From Liolophura sinensis (Eukaryota; Mollusca; Polyplacophora; Chitonida; Chitonidae), in assembly GCF_032854445.1 (NCBI RefSeq), contig NC_088298.1:2848160-2912159 (forward strand): DNA of 64,000 nucleotides. Reading direction: 5' to 3'. The notes beneath the pieces were generated by a model that was not told the origin of the DNA, did no database searches, and saw only the letters and a program-made list of their open reading frames with translations. Below, one piece after another: positions 52,650 through 64,000 of the stretch (the stretch's first letter is position 1; each line of letters starts with the position of its first letter). The translations under genes were made by a program, and so were the position numbers.

Positions 52650-53550
52650 ATACAATAAATTTGAACAAATTTGCGAAATTAAAAATATGAACATCACATA
52701 GATGATCTGGTCACTGGTCAAACTTTCTTGCTAATCTTATATGTTTGATGTAGTTCCTCGTCGTCCTTGCTCCAAGCAGATCTGGATAAGATTCCATGCC
52801 TTGAGACTTGTCCATCGACCTCTGCCAAGTGCAAGGTCAGGCGTTTCTTTAGCCAATCGTTTAACGTGTATCAACAAGAGCCGTATGGTCGACAAGGCAT
52901 TTAAGCAGCAACTGGATTGGTCAGTGGTCACTAAATAAATGTAAGGCCTTCATGCACCCATATTTCTAGGAAGTCAAACATGTAGTTTAAACAGATTGAA
53001 CCAGTAAATATGGGGCACATAATTAAGACAAGAGGGATGGCAACGTAGCGGGTAATCGATCGCCTATTCAATTTTGGAGGCCGTCATATAATGTGCATGC
53101 TTAATATATATCGTAACATACTGAAATCAATATAACAAAGTGCAATACCGTATAACTATATTCTGTACCAAATGTTCTACATGTAGGTTAAACCAAAACA
53201 AAGTTTTCCCGTCGAGTATAGAAATGCACTGGTTGGTCTTGAAAATATACAACCATACCATAACTGTTTACACGATGATACCTGTACACTGCCACATTTA
53301 TGTATACATGACACTGCTGATAAGTAATTGTAAACAAAGATCAGTTTTACGTAATACACAAGTAGTGTAACGCGGATAAACGAAGACTAAATGACTCGAC
53401 ATTTCAGAAATTTATTTTGTCATTATCTGGAGAATATCCTGATGACAAAAATACAATCACAAAACACAATCTGCTTATAACACTCATATACAAATTAACG
53501 CTGCTTGGCGTCGGTATTTGACCACCACATTACACCTCACCCTTACTACA
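52650..53550. other. Gene-free spacer
   Basis: Overlapping 64-65-codon ORFs on opposite strands (52737-52938) have no recognisable domain. No repeat found. Confidence 0.35.
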
Positions 53551-53596
53551 ATTTATTTATTTACTTGATTGGTGTTTTACGCCGTATTCAAAAACA
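53551..53596 (-). repeat. SINE family A tail stub
   Basis: ATTTATTTATTTACTTGATT, GGTGTTTTACGCCGTATTCA only; an extreme 5' truncation. Confidence 0.65.
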
Positions 53597-53599
53597 AAA

Positions 53600-56500
53600 A
53601 AAATGTACAAACATGCACATGTACTTTCAGAAGTTTTAGTGAAGATTTTCTTTACACTGGAGGTTATAATGTCTAAGTACTCAGTGAATGCCGCTTGACT
53701 TACAATGATCATGCACTATCACGCTGCGTCCGCTCCTGTGTTACACACGTAAATATGCCACAGGCTATATAAGTGCCCTATAAAAGGAACTTCATATACA
53801 GCGGAAATTACAGTATCCGGGCAACAGGGTAATCTGCACATCATATGTAATTTGTGAACGTCCAATAAAACAAAACAAAATGGTTTTGGACTTACGAGGT
53901 CATGAAGAAGAGTTTTATATTTAATCCCACGTTATTTAGACAATGTTTTCACCATCAGGAGCCTATTTTGCGAAGCAGTGGCAAATTGCGCCTGGAGCAT
54001 TTTCCATGGCAACATCTAGTTAAGAGATACCTTCCCATGGTAAAAGCGCTTGGCGTTGTATTGCGACAGCGTTGTAAAACGGCAGTAAAGCGGGCTGGCG
54101 CGAGTAAAACTTCAAATCGTAAGCGGACAAACCGTAACCAGGTCAACTGGATAGAGTACAGTGAAATCCAGAGCCAGGTTTAGAAAAAAATCTCAAAGAA
54201 GTCATTTAACCGTCACTTAATCAATTTTTAACTCATTCGTGAAGTTTTAATCGCAAAATGTTCTTTGGAACAAAGTGTCGCTTTTACACACTCTTCAAGA
54301 TTTCGCCCCAAAAGTGATGTCTATACACCGACAGATTGTATTTGCGCAGAATTTTTTTTTTACACTAACCTTTTACACAAATATGGCCCCAAGAGAAAAA
54401 TTCCACAATGCAATTTCTGAGGTGACTCAAAATTTAATATCTCGTCACAGGGCTTAGTTTTTGGTACTGGAAGGTGAAATTTAGAAACATTAGTTCTGAG
54501 GTAATAATTGTAAGGTTGTGAAAATTTCAGCTTCTAAGGTCCAAAAACCTTTTCTCTTTAAAGTCAGAATTGATGTTATAGAATCAACTGTTGAATCCTC
54601 CAACGTTTACACAATATACAGACCACGATACAGCTTTACCATTCATTCAAAATTAAGTAAAACTCTCAATATAATTAGCACGTGTGCAGTAAAACAACTA
54701 TATTTCTATTATAACAATGATTGGAATTTATACAGATGATAAAATCAGCAGTTAGATCAGTCTGTCAGAGGGCTATAGTTACGTCTACGTCAGTCTACGT
54801 CTCTGTTTCACAAAGATGCAGCCGAGTTGTGTCCGGCGAATTTGACACGCCGACATATCGTTGCAGTGCACATGTACGTATGTTTAGTTGTCGTGGAAAT
54901 TACGCCTTGCGCATTTTGCGACTTCTTCGGAGTACGGATCCCCCTGACAACCGTATGTACGATGGAAGATGAGTATACTTTACAATGGAATATGCCAGCA
55001 CTATTACCTTATATGGCAAGAGTCAACGAAAAGCCTATTGGGCATGAATCAAAAACTGAATATGAACGATGTTTTTTCCCCACCTTTAATACCCTTATTT
55101 GGGGGAGGGGCGACTGGACATGCCTGCAATACCCGTACTAAAGATGTTAACTAAGATGGCAGCCTTTGATCGATAGTTATCTCCCTTGAATCACATCACC
55201 AGCAATGGCGGTAAAACTGTATGCGTTGTTTCCAGACCTCCTGTTGGTTATTTTGTTACAATTTAGAATCAGACTTTGTTTCGTCTGTCAATCGCATCTC
55301 CTAGGGGATTTTCTGACATAGAATCTTACATTAAAAGAGTGACTTTTGCAGAGATGCTTGAAAATGGGCCGTCGTTTTACTGAGCACAAGACAAACACCG
55401 CTCGTGGACCGCAGTGATGCACCACTAGCTCACCACTGGCACACTTCTATCCTTTCACTAACCTTTTAGCCGTTGATGCTGTAGAATTGATTTACAGGCA
55501 TGTGGATACGCTGATCAGACAACTGTAGAATTCCAGTTCTATTCCACAGGTGCACCTGAAGCAGGCTACGAACAAAACTACTTCTGGGCCTATGAGATGC
55601 GTTTTTGCTGTACTTGCACTGCAGTCCATTTTACTGCTACATACATGTAACTGCCAAGGGAATGGATACCTGGGCCCGTATTTTTTATCAAACGTCTTTT
55701 TAAAAAATTTGTTTAAATCGACTTTATAAACAACTTCATTTCTCAATTTGTCAAAGCTTTTTCTTATGAATATTAACTCTGGTTTTGTTTTTCATTTCCG
55801 GCGACATGATTACATAAGGAACATTTTTACTAAGACGAATACGTACTCCCACTGGCTAGCTCTGCCATCACCTGGGCTTGACACGCTTGTGTGTGGTTCA
55901 ATACCTGCACAATCATTCACACGTCAGTTGATGGGAACAGAAATAACTCTCCGGGGATGCAAATGACATTGGGAGTGGTCATTCATGCAACTTTCCTGAG
56001 CATGTAACCACACATAAAGCCTTAATTAACTACAATGAACAATGGAAAGAAACTATGTACAATTATACAAATATTTGCAGTGATTTTTTTAACAGGAACT
56101 ACAGTACTTATGCACAATCTAAGTATCTACTCTTCAATTCAGCTTACAGTGGCAATTTGAGGCATACGGAGATAGGCCTACCTGTACAAAAACAAAAATA
56201 ACTGTATTTGATACCATTAACCATATCAATGCTCATCAACACCACACAGTCCCTCATGCCTGTGTCCAATCACAACTTACAAGTAAATGATTATTGATAC
56301 ACGTCCTTAACTAACTGAAATCGTTTTCCACATGGTTGATTTTCAAGGAACAGGCACCAGTGCTGGTTCACCCACCTCTTTTAGGACAGCAGGTATCTTG
56401 GCTGACTTACATATTATTTGTTCTATTTTCATGAGGATAAAAGCACGCCTAAAACTTATCATTAACAATCCTGTATACATACTGTATACTTACATTAAGG

Positions 56501-57000
56501 TGTAATTTGTACACATATTAATGTATACAAAGAGCTCATCAATGCTGAAGAAGGGGTAGGACGAACTGTATATATAATTATGTATATATATATATGTATA
56601 TAGATATATGTCTGTTTTATACATTTTATATTATCTGGAAAAATTTACAACGTGAAGAGACATATTTGGCTCTCTTAGATCTATTGACAGACTGATGATT
56701 TGTAAAATGAGTTAGTTCAATAATTTAAACAGAGTTTGTCCCTGCCCCCTTGTGGGAGGGAACACACGGGGGTGGTGGGGGGTGGTTGGGGGGTAGGGGG
56801 GGGTAGGTGGGTGGGTGGTTAGGAGGACATTTTCCGTAAGAGACAAGTTGAAATCAGATTGTCACCTGGGAGAAACCGGTGTTGTTATTTTCACTAAGTC
56901 GCAGGCTTGTGGAGATATTTCACCTGATCTGAGCCTACTTCAATCAGTGCAATTTAATATTTTTTTTTTAAAAAAAAAGAAAAAAGGAAAGAAAAGAAAA
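53600..57000. other. Long interval without recognised genes, downstream of ERP44
   Basis: May hold part of the ERP44 3' UTR at its right end. The plus ORF 53902-54183 (93 codons, basic, starting 'MKKSFIFNPTLFRQ') has no recognised family and no splice or poly(A) context. A TA-rich run is at 56566-56612. An ATTAAA on minus at 56953-56958, 54 bases past the ERP44 stop, is a possible but very close poly(A) signal. Confidence 0.35.
56755..56822 (+). other. G-run tract with quadruplex potential, 190-260 bp past ERP44
   Basis: At least six runs of three or more G within 68 bases (GGGGGTGGTGGGGGGTGG, TTGGGGGGTAGGGGGGGG, TAGGTGGGTGGGTGG). The G-rich strand is the template strand for ERP44, so the transcript would be C-rich. 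Confidence 0.75.
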
Positions 57001-57011
57001 CAGGAGTTAGA

Positions 57012-59365
57012 CTACAGTTCATCTCGTAAAATTGTGTAACGATTTCTCGATGGAGCAAGCTTTCTAAAGGTAGACTCTGGTGGAGATGTAGGCTGTTTGG
57101 GCTTGACATCAGCACTGCCATCAGATTTGTCATGTGGTATGTGGCCTGTTGGCTGCGAGTCCTGGCCCTGTGGAAAACAGACAAAAAAAAACCACCAATC
57201 AATCAACAATTCATTTCACAGTAAATGAACTAAAATTTCGTCCATGATTAACTTGCACATTCTGAATGATTCTGAGAAATACAAGTATTTAAATCAAAAC
57301 TAATATTTCATGACATTTATTTTCTTCCAAAAATTGACTTTTGGGGCAAATTTAAGGTCATGTACTGCACATGGATTTGGATTGTTGTTCGACATCTTAC
57401 TCGGAAATTTATTTATTGCTACAAGCAGCTTTACATCCTATTTTTCAGGATAGCGTCCTTCTTCCTGTTGATCATGGGGTGCAATCTGTCATGCTTTTTT
57501 TTCTTGTTCACTTATAACATGGTAGCTGCTTTATTGGGCGGAGGAAACTCAGGTGGCTGGAGTAATTTAAACTGTTCTTGTACGTGTACAATAAACTTTT
57601 TTTAAAAACTCTTTGAAAAACAGGAAAACCACACAAGTATCAAGATCTGATAAAATAATAAGGTGGATTTTTTTTTTAGTGTCAGCTTACCCACGGAACA
57701 CAAAATAAAACTAATGTCGCTTAAGCCACCAACTTTGGGAAGTTGACTGTTCTTAGGCAAGAAGTTTCCAGCAACATCCATGTAAGGCCACATAAATGTA
57801 AACCACAGGTACGTTTTGAATGACTTTAATAATTCCACATCTTTGTGCGAATGTTCAAAGGCTGACCCTCACAACATTTACCTGATCAGCAGGAGGCTCC
57901 GTTGGGTCAGGTCCATGGTGGAACTCGCGGTGAAGTTTGCCCGAATGTAAATCTGCGATGAACTGTTTTAATACGCCGGGCTTACTGAAAACATAAATGT
58001 AAATGATTTTAGGCTCCCAGCAGAGATAACCAGAGGCAGATTGTACGCAGTTCAGTAACAGGATTTGTATGTTTCCTTGCTACAAGTTTGTTCCCTTAGG
58101 CCGGGCACCAAGCAGGAATTTATTACGATTCTCATTTTTTAGAAAGACATCAAACCCTGGATTGTCTGTATATCTTTTTTTTATATTTGATTAAATTGAA
58201 AAACTATGAGTGTCTAATGGCAGTATAAAGGTTGATGAACTTGTCAGAATCTGGAATGGAACATTAACACTGCTAACTGTTCGTTTCTTACTCTGGTTAA
58301 TGTTTTACGCCGTACTCAATAATATTTTGCTTATACGACGGCAGCCAGCATTATTGTGGGAGGAAACCGGGCATAGTCCTGGGGAAACCCAAGATCATAC
58401 GCAGGTTGCTGGGAGGCCTTCCCACGTACGACTGGAGAGGTAGCTAGCATGAGCTGGACTTGAACTCACAGCAACCACATTAGTGAGAGGCTCTTTGGTC
58501 ATACACTGCTCACTGTGATAATACAATCTGCTTCCTTGACAGCCACTATCAGAGGGCAGTTTGTTCAAAAGTATGTTAAAGTTTATAGCCAAGACTTAAA
58601 TGTTAATACCAGTTCCATCCCAATATAAAGTAAACATCACTATAATACAGATGAAAATCAATACCAGGCTTAAGCTCTAATACGCTTTCAAACAAATTAG
58701 CCCCGGGACCTGTCTTACTACTGTAGCTGTCACAACCTACGTCTGATGTAACACCTATGGCCATACTTAATGAAGAGATACGTCACTGTAGTAAATGCAA
58801 CTGATGTAACATTGCGACTACTTTGTAAGACAGGACCCTGAGGACCATCTAGTGCCTAAACTAGTGATAACTTACCCCATATCCTGTCGGATATCCCCCG
58901 GGAAAATGTACATGTGACGGAAACTGTCAATGGCCAGGATAGGTAGATCTTTGGGGGACTTGCCCAGGTGATGGAGTGGATGAGTAAATTTGAGTCCGTC
59001 AGCAGTCAAGAAATTAATATTTGCTGCAAGGCAAAAAAAAAAAATAATAGTTAAGTTAATGAACAATCATATTTCACATGGATACAGTGATAATAGAACT
59101 TCTATATGGCCTTTTTTTTTTCCCTCAAAAATTTGCTGAGAGACATTATCTTTGTTAATGTCAGTTAAAATAGTGACATATATCCAGTGTTTCTTATATA
59201 CTTCAAACAGAGTTCTATATTTTTGTTTTCTGTTCTAACTCTGATTTGATTCATAAAATAATAATACTATGAAATAATTGAATATTAAAACTACTTTTTG
59301 TGCTTAAAACATGTATATGTAACCTTCATGAGATTTGTATTGTTTACAAAGGGTAGCATATACAT

Positions 59366-59438
<73 letters not shown>

Positions 59439-62276
59439 CACAGGTTGTATATACGGTTAGTCCAAGAATCATTAAGCCCACCTGGGCAAAGTGAATATGT
59501 GCCTATCAAAATCATGAGTTTTCTGTATTTATTCCTGGGCAATGACTGGATTTACCTTTTTCAGGAAGAAGTTGCCTAGCAACCTCCAGCTGGAATTGAT
59601 CAATAATATCTTTCTCATCTGGATTATAGAACAGGATTAAGAATGGTAATCCTTCCTCTGTTAATTCCTGCAACACAAACACAATGGATTATAGAACTGG
59701 ATTAAGAATGGTAATCCTTCCTGTTAATTCCTGCAACACAAACACAATGGATTATAGAACTGGATTAACAATGGTAATCCTTCCTCTGTTAATTCCTGCA
59801 ACACAAACACAATGGATTGTAGAACAGGATTAAGAGTGGTAATCCTTCCTGTTAATTCATGCAATACAAACACAATGGATTATAGAACAGGATTAAGAAT
59901 GGTTATCCTTTGTCTATTAGCTCATGTAAAATAAAGAACATTCAATTAGATTTTAGATGTTTACCAGGTGTAAAATCGCAGAAGTCTAATGGTGATAGCC
60001 TAATTAATATACAAGGACACTAATGGTCATGTGTAGGTTATTTCTTTTCTTGTGCTGTCCAGTTTCCAATTTTTGAGCATATTTATATTTCTTAATAACC
60101 TTTCTATTTTATGCACATTTTCTGTCAAATGTCAGGAATATTCTGAAATGATGCTGCCGTCATCAATGAACATACTGGGAATGTGGGAGCAGTTTAGTGG
60201 CCCCCAATTGGGCTCTGCACCCATCAAAGTCATTTTAACAGCTACTTGATTCCTCGACTTTCAGCTAGGGCCATATCAAAAAATGTAGTTTAAAGCCAAG
60301 TTTTATGAACCAAGAAGAAAGCCAAGAATCTTTTTTGCACTTTCATATATTAGGCCACATATTATACTAAACTCCATATTCAAAAATAAAAACCAAGCAT
60401 TTCATGTCTCTTTTAAATACCTTAATTCTGTATCATGGACAACAGGTTAATATGCATATATCAAAAACCTTTGAAGTGGCAAATGTACATGGTGTAATTC
60501 TTCAACTTTTTTTGCATTTGTGCAAGGTGTTGATTCAAGCATATTCTGAAGGCCTTTTTCTGTGTACACTGATAAAATTATTCTTTTTGTGAAGACCTCA
60601 CACTAGCCAATCAAACCACTGTTGTTTTGTTTCCAAAATCAAATTATTAGTAAGTGAAAATTGCACTGAAAAATGCTCTTCCATATGCGAAAAGGTTGAG
60701 GAATTAGGGTATGTATACATATACATGTACCTGTACACTAATATTGAAACGGTATAATATACAGAAGTCCCAATCAGTGTATAACTACACGTGTTTATTA
60801 AGGGAGTGTATCCTAGTCTCACAGATGTGATCCATAACTAACAACTGTCATGAGTGAGTGAGTGAGTGAGTGAGTGCTTCGGGTTTAGTGTCGTACTTAG
60901 CAATTTTTTATTCATATGACGACAAAGGAATCCTTAGAGTGCATGTGATGTACCTCCTTGTTGCAGGACGGATTTGACCCTGGATCTACCGCTCCCAAGG
61001 CGTGCCATGAGTGAGGCATGGTGTATAACACTGTTATGCATGAGCGTATAAACTCCTTTGTAGTGTACATGTATACCTGTTTTCACAGCTCTTGTTAGAG
61101 AAACTGGACAATATGCAAAATGAAGCACTCGCAGTCAACAACAGCTTCCTCCATTACTGCTTATTAAAGCCAGTTATACATATAAATTTTAAAATTAGTC
61201 CATGGTTGCGTAGTTTTTCCGTAATACCAAAAAGATCACAGGTTACACAAAAAACATTAATAAACGTTAAAATTCAAAAATCTGATCAGAGATCAGATAG
61301 ATTCTTACCTCAGCATTTTCAAATGTGATTTCTCTAACCAGAGGTACACACTTGTCTGTCATCCACTGGTTGAGGTAGTCATAGTTGGTCAGCTGACCCA
61401 GGAATACAGTGTCTTGTCGCCGGGTCTGCAAAGGGAGACAACTCATGAAAGGGGAGACAAGCAAGATATCCGTGAGACCATTTTATGTATCACATGGTTC
61501 AAAATTATTTATTCATTTATTTATTTGATTGGTGTTTTACGCCGTACTCAAGAATATTTCACTTATGCGACGGTGGCCAGCATTATGGTGGGTGAAAACC
61601 CGGCAGCGCCCGGGGGAAACACCCACGGCCATCCGAAGGATGCTGGCAAACCTTCCCACATACGGCCGGAGATGAAGCCCTCATGAGCTGGACTTGAACT
61701 CACAGCGACCGCATTGGTGAGAGGCTCCTGGGTCATTCTGCTGTGCTAGTGCACTGACCAACAGACCCACGCAGGCCCCAGTTCAAAATTAGGCGTAAAA
61801 AACAGACATTCGTTCACCAGCCATCAACCATAATGGACGTTTCAAGTCAAAAATCGCAAGGCCGATCCCAAAAACAATGCAACACAAACCACCAAGGAAT
61901 GAAGAAAGTATTTACATGTAAAATTCAATCTTAAGATATATCAATGCAAAGAGAAGCAGCCAACATTTTTCAATGATGATGAGAAGAAACAAGGGATGTT
62001 CTAGGCAAATTAATGAAATCAGCATCCAAATTGTGTACCATGCTGGTTTGTAAGTAGTTGCGCTTTGACTCCAACAGTTAATATGTCCAAAATGGTAATC
62101 CATTAAATTCAACACAAGGAATACACAGCTTTACAAATGATGACATCTCAATATTGTTCCCATCTCTAAAAAAGTTCTCACAACACAATTAATTTCTACA
62201 ATGTAGAAAACTTACATTTGGTGCCCTAAATACAACGTTGTCACTTCCACCCGTTCTCTCAGACTCTGAGACTGGC
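57012..62276 (-). CDS. ERP44: ERP44, ER resident protein 44, last six coding exons (5' part beyond right edge)
   Basis: Exons in transcript order: 62216-62276, 61309-61425, 59556-59667, 58876-59023, 57882-57984, 57012-57167 (stop TAG). Phases agree at every junction and give 231 residues. ERp44 is a thioredoxin-fold chaperone that retrieves unassembled secretory proteins and Ero1 from the cis-Golgi/ERGIC to the ER. The family is clear: 'DKCVPLVREITFEN', 'ELTEEGLPFLILF', 'LPILAIDSFRHMY', 'LHSGKLHREFHHGPDPT', 'SPPESTFRKLAPSRNRYT' and the C-terminal retrieval signal RDEL all match human ERp44 as I remember it. The visible part covers the second and third thioredoxin-like domains and the regulatory C-terminal tail; the catalytic Cys domain is off the window. 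Histidines in SFRHMY and EFHH, linked to pH/zinc control in human, are kept. The tail ends LRDEL instead of the human LRDRDEL, a two-residue shortening. Confidence 0.96.
57237..57362 (+). repeat. Dispersed repeat family D2, copy 4
   Basis: CGTCCATGATTAACTTGCAC, GAATGATTCTGAGAAA, TTTTGGGGCAAATTTAAGGT; the most diverged copy, in the last ERP44 intron. Confidence 0.5.
58292..58508 (-). repeat. SINE family A, head-truncated copy in an ERP44 intron
   Basis: ATGTTTTACGCCGTACTCAA, ACGACGGCAGCCAGCATTAT, CATGAGCTGGACTTGAACTC and GTGAGAGGCTCTTTGGTCAT; the tRNA-like head and the AT tail are both degraded. Confidence 0.78.
59371..59428. repeat. (TA)n microsatellite
   Basis: About 27 TA dinucleotides flanked by CACACACA and TACACATACACACA, in the ERP44 intron just past (3' in the transcript) the exon at 59556-59667. 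Self-complementary, so a likely length-polymorphic site. Confidence 0.95.
59621..59940. repeat. 63-65-bp array T13 duplicating the 3' splice site and exon start of ERP44
   Basis: Units start with GGATTATAGAAC-like sequence at 59621, 59686, 59749, 59814 and 59877. The first unit is the authentic exon 59556-59667 with its acceptor (minus TTGTGTTGCAG/GAATTAAC). Units 2 and 3 repeat the acceptor and the first 45 or so exon bases intact; unit 4 has GCAT in place of GCAG; unit 5 is degenerate. In units 2 and 3 the copied reading frame meets TAA soon after the start, so only the proximal acceptor gives the conserved protein. Confidence 0.92.
60492..60712 (+). mobile_element. MITE-like element, family M1, copy 2
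   Basis: Starts TGTAATTCTTCAACTTTTTT and ends GAAAAGGTTGAGGAATTAGG, imperfect inverted repeats of about 17-20 bp. Interior AAGCATATTCTGAAGGC and TTTTGTTTCCAAAATCAAAT as in copies 1 and 3. Best copy for defining the ends; in an ERP44 intron. Confidence 0.68.
60852..61012 (-). repeat. SINE family B, internally deleted
   Basis: Tail (GAGT)n at 60852-60875, GCTTCGGGTTTAGTGTCGTA, TTCATATGACGACAAAGGAA, CTTGTTGCAGGACGGATTTG, then directly ACCCTGGATCTACCGCTCCC of the head region; the core is missing. Confidence 0.75.
61508..61780 (-). repeat. SINE family A, full length, with 11-bp target duplication
   Basis: From GGGGCCTGCGTGGGTCTGTT (minus) to GTGAAATATTCTTGAGTACG and the AAATAAAT tail, between GTTCAAAATTA repeats at 61497-61507 and 61781-61791. 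In an ERP44 intron, upstream of the exon at 61309. Confidence 0.9.
61800..62115 (+). repeat. Dispersed repeat family D1, copy 4
   Basis: TCACCAGCCATCAACCATAA, GGACGTTTCAAGTCAAAAAT, GCAAGGCC, GAAGCAGCCAACATTTTTCA and TGTGTACCATGCTGGTTTGT; most complete match to 37015-37350. Confidence 0.65.
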
Positions 62277-62334
62277 CTGTACAAAACACAAAAACACAGC
62301 ACATAAATGTGTTGCTCAGACAATGGCCTGTCAA

Positions 62335-63380
62335 CATGGTGTAAGCCACTGAGTGACAGTGTGTAAGCCACTGAGTGACAGTGTGTAAGCCACTGAGTGA
62401 CACCGTAAGCCACTGACAGTGTGTAAGCCACTGAGTGACAGTGTGTAAGCCACTCAGTGACAGTGTGTAAGCCACTCAGTGACAGTGTTTAAGCCATTGA
62501 GTGACAGTGTGTAAGCCACTGAGTGACACTGTAAACCACTGAGTGACACTGTAAGCCACTGAGTGAGTGTGTAAGCCACTGAGTGACACTGTAAGCCACT
62601 GGGTGACACAAAAAGCAACTGAGTGACACTGTAAACCACTCGGTGACACTGTAAGCCACTGGGTAACACTGTAAGCCACTGGGTAACACTGTAAGCCACT
62701 GGGTAACACTGTAAGCCACTGGGTAACACTGTAAGCCACTGGGTGACACAAAAAACAACTGAGTGACACTGTAAACCACTCGGTGACACTGTAAGCCACT
62801 GGGTAACACTGTAAGCCACTGAGTGACTCTGTAAGCCACTGGGTGACACTGTAAGAAACTGAGTGACAGTGTAAGCCTCTGAGTGACACTGTAAGCCACT
62901 GGGTGACAATTTAAGCCACTCAGTGACACTGTAAGCCACTGAGTGACAGTGTAAGCCACTGAGTGACACTGTAAGCCACTGGGTGACACTGTAAGCCACT
63001 GAGTGACAGTGTAAGCCACTGAGTGACAGTATGTAAGCCACTGAGCGACACTGTAAGCCACTGAGTGACACTGTAAGCCACTGGGTGACAATTTAAGCCA
63101 CTGGGTGACAATTTAAGCCATTGGGTGACACTGTAAGCCACTGGTTGACACTGTAAGCCACTGAGTGACACTGTAAGCCACTGAGTGACACTGTAAGCCA
63201 CTGGGTAACACTGTAAGCCATTTGGTGACAGTGTAAGCCACTGGGTGACTATTTAAGCCACTGGGTGACACTGTAAGCCATTCGGTGACAATGTAAGCCA
63301 TTCAGTGACACTGTAAGCCACTCAGTGATACTGTAAACCACTCGACGACACTGTAAACCACTGGGTGACACTGTAAGGCT
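62335..63380. repeat. 20-bp minisatellite T14 in an ERP44 intron (about 52 units)
   Basis: Unit CACTGTAAGCCACTGAGTGA, with CAGTGTGTAAGCC variants at the left end. Sub-blocks with GGGTAACACTGTAAGCCACT cluster at 62660-62800 and suggest local block duplication. All minus frames stay open (200-codon ORFs with SLSGLQCHSVAYSVTQWL repeats); not genes, since they lie in the intron upstream of the 62216-62276 exon. Confidence 0.93.
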
Positions 63381-63389
63381 GACTGGTGG

Positions 63390-64000
63390 ATTGTATAAAG
63401 ACAATGTGAAAAAGTACACTGTTTAGCACACTTTATAACATAATTGAAAAGTCCAAACAAACACTGACTGCTTTCATACTCCTTACAGTGCATGCACCAC
63501 TCTACACCTTTATACATCACTGCTGTCAATAGACAAGCTCGGAGCTTTCGAGCCTTTGACACACACATAGGCTTGTTTAAGCTTAGCCTCATCACTTTTG
63601 TCCTCCCACGGGACTCTTTAATTAGCATTTATCAACAAAATTGTTTCAGGTTTTGGTTAGAATAATCATACATATACTCTATATAAAGGCAATGCATGGG
63701 TATAAATAAATATTATTAGAGCCAAAGGTGGAGATGGATTGTTTGTGTTATCTGACATCACTTCCTGCCTCATCACATGTGACCCAAGTGACCTCGGCGT
63801 TGTTCGAGATTTCAAGAAGCTTGATCAGCAGGAGCCAACACCAGATGCCTCTGTCAAGAATGGACATGAACTATTACGATTGGTATTCTTAATTAGATAC
63901 CAAGCCAAGATGTCCTCGTATTTGGGCAAACATACATTACACAATACAGAATTCAACACCAAGTGCATTCTGACTAGGCTATAAAACCTCCACAACTGTC
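63390..64000. other. ERP44 intron continuation
   Basis: No exon matching the expected preceding ERp44 segment (the stretch before 'PVSESERTGG') is present, so this intron is at least 1.7 kb. No repeat recognised. Confidence 0.5.

Noticed and set aside
52737-52938. Overlapping 64-65-codon ORFs on both strands
   Set aside because: No recognisable domain or start context; presumed chance.
53902-54183. 93-codon basic plus-strand ORF
   Set aside because: No family, splice or promoter support and an overlapping opposite-strand ORF; could be real but cannot be supported.
62454-63091. Overlapping 200-codon minus ORFs
   Set aside because: 20-bp array in an ERP44 intron; frames rotate every unit.

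Overview
Eukaryotic nuclear DNA, most likely from a mollusc or another lophotrochozoan. The evidence is intron-rich genes with GT/AG junctions, a moderately AT-rich base composition, no operons or ribosome-binding sites, and many tRNA-derived SINEs. One SINE family ends in TGAAATATTCTTGAGTACGG...CACCAATC plus an AAAT-type tail, another in a GAGT/ACTC tail, a third in a CATA tail. I know this style from molluscan genomes (V-SINE/RUDI-like), but the species cannot be named from sequence alone. I see no reverse transcriptase, transposase or viral ORF.

Layout. (1) 1-25,681, minus strand: 19 exons of a large WD40-repeat gene (WDR97/WDR87-like). It starts at an ATG at 25,681 and runs off the left edge; all 18 junctions keep phase and give 546 residues. 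Its introns are filled with minisatellites, SINEs and MITE-like elements. (2) 25,682-31,480: a spacer, one orphan plus-strand exon (26,671-26,821), a 70-bp tandem array with E-boxes, and an intronless-coding plus-strand gene for a 552-residue secreted or surface leucine-rich-repeat protein. (3) 31.5-57 kb: gene-poor DNA dominated by tandem arrays, including a 2.9-kb 24-bp satellite, and by dispersed repeats. It holds a weak candidate for a small secreted protein gene (42.1-43.1 kb, minus) and a weak CpG-rich first-exon candidate near 39.9 kb. (4) 57,012-64,000, minus strand: the last six coding exons of ERP44 (ER resident protein 44), ending in RDEL; the 5' exons lie beyond the right edge.

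The genes are unrelated housekeeping, ciliary-type and surface genes, with no common pathway. The most striking pattern is that several minisatellites are seeded at splice junctions. A 45-bp array repeats the 5' splice site of WD40 exon 16, a 46-bp array repeats the 3' splice-site region of exon 17 at the other end of the same intron, and a 64-bp array in ERP44 repeats a 3' splice site together with the start of its exon. A sixfold 104-bp array in WD40 intron 1 carries a strong donor in every unit. A SINE has also inserted into the polypyrimidine tract of WD40 exon 14, its target duplication keeping the tract. The long ORFs in this window, up to 600 codons, are by-products of such arrays and are not annotated as genes.
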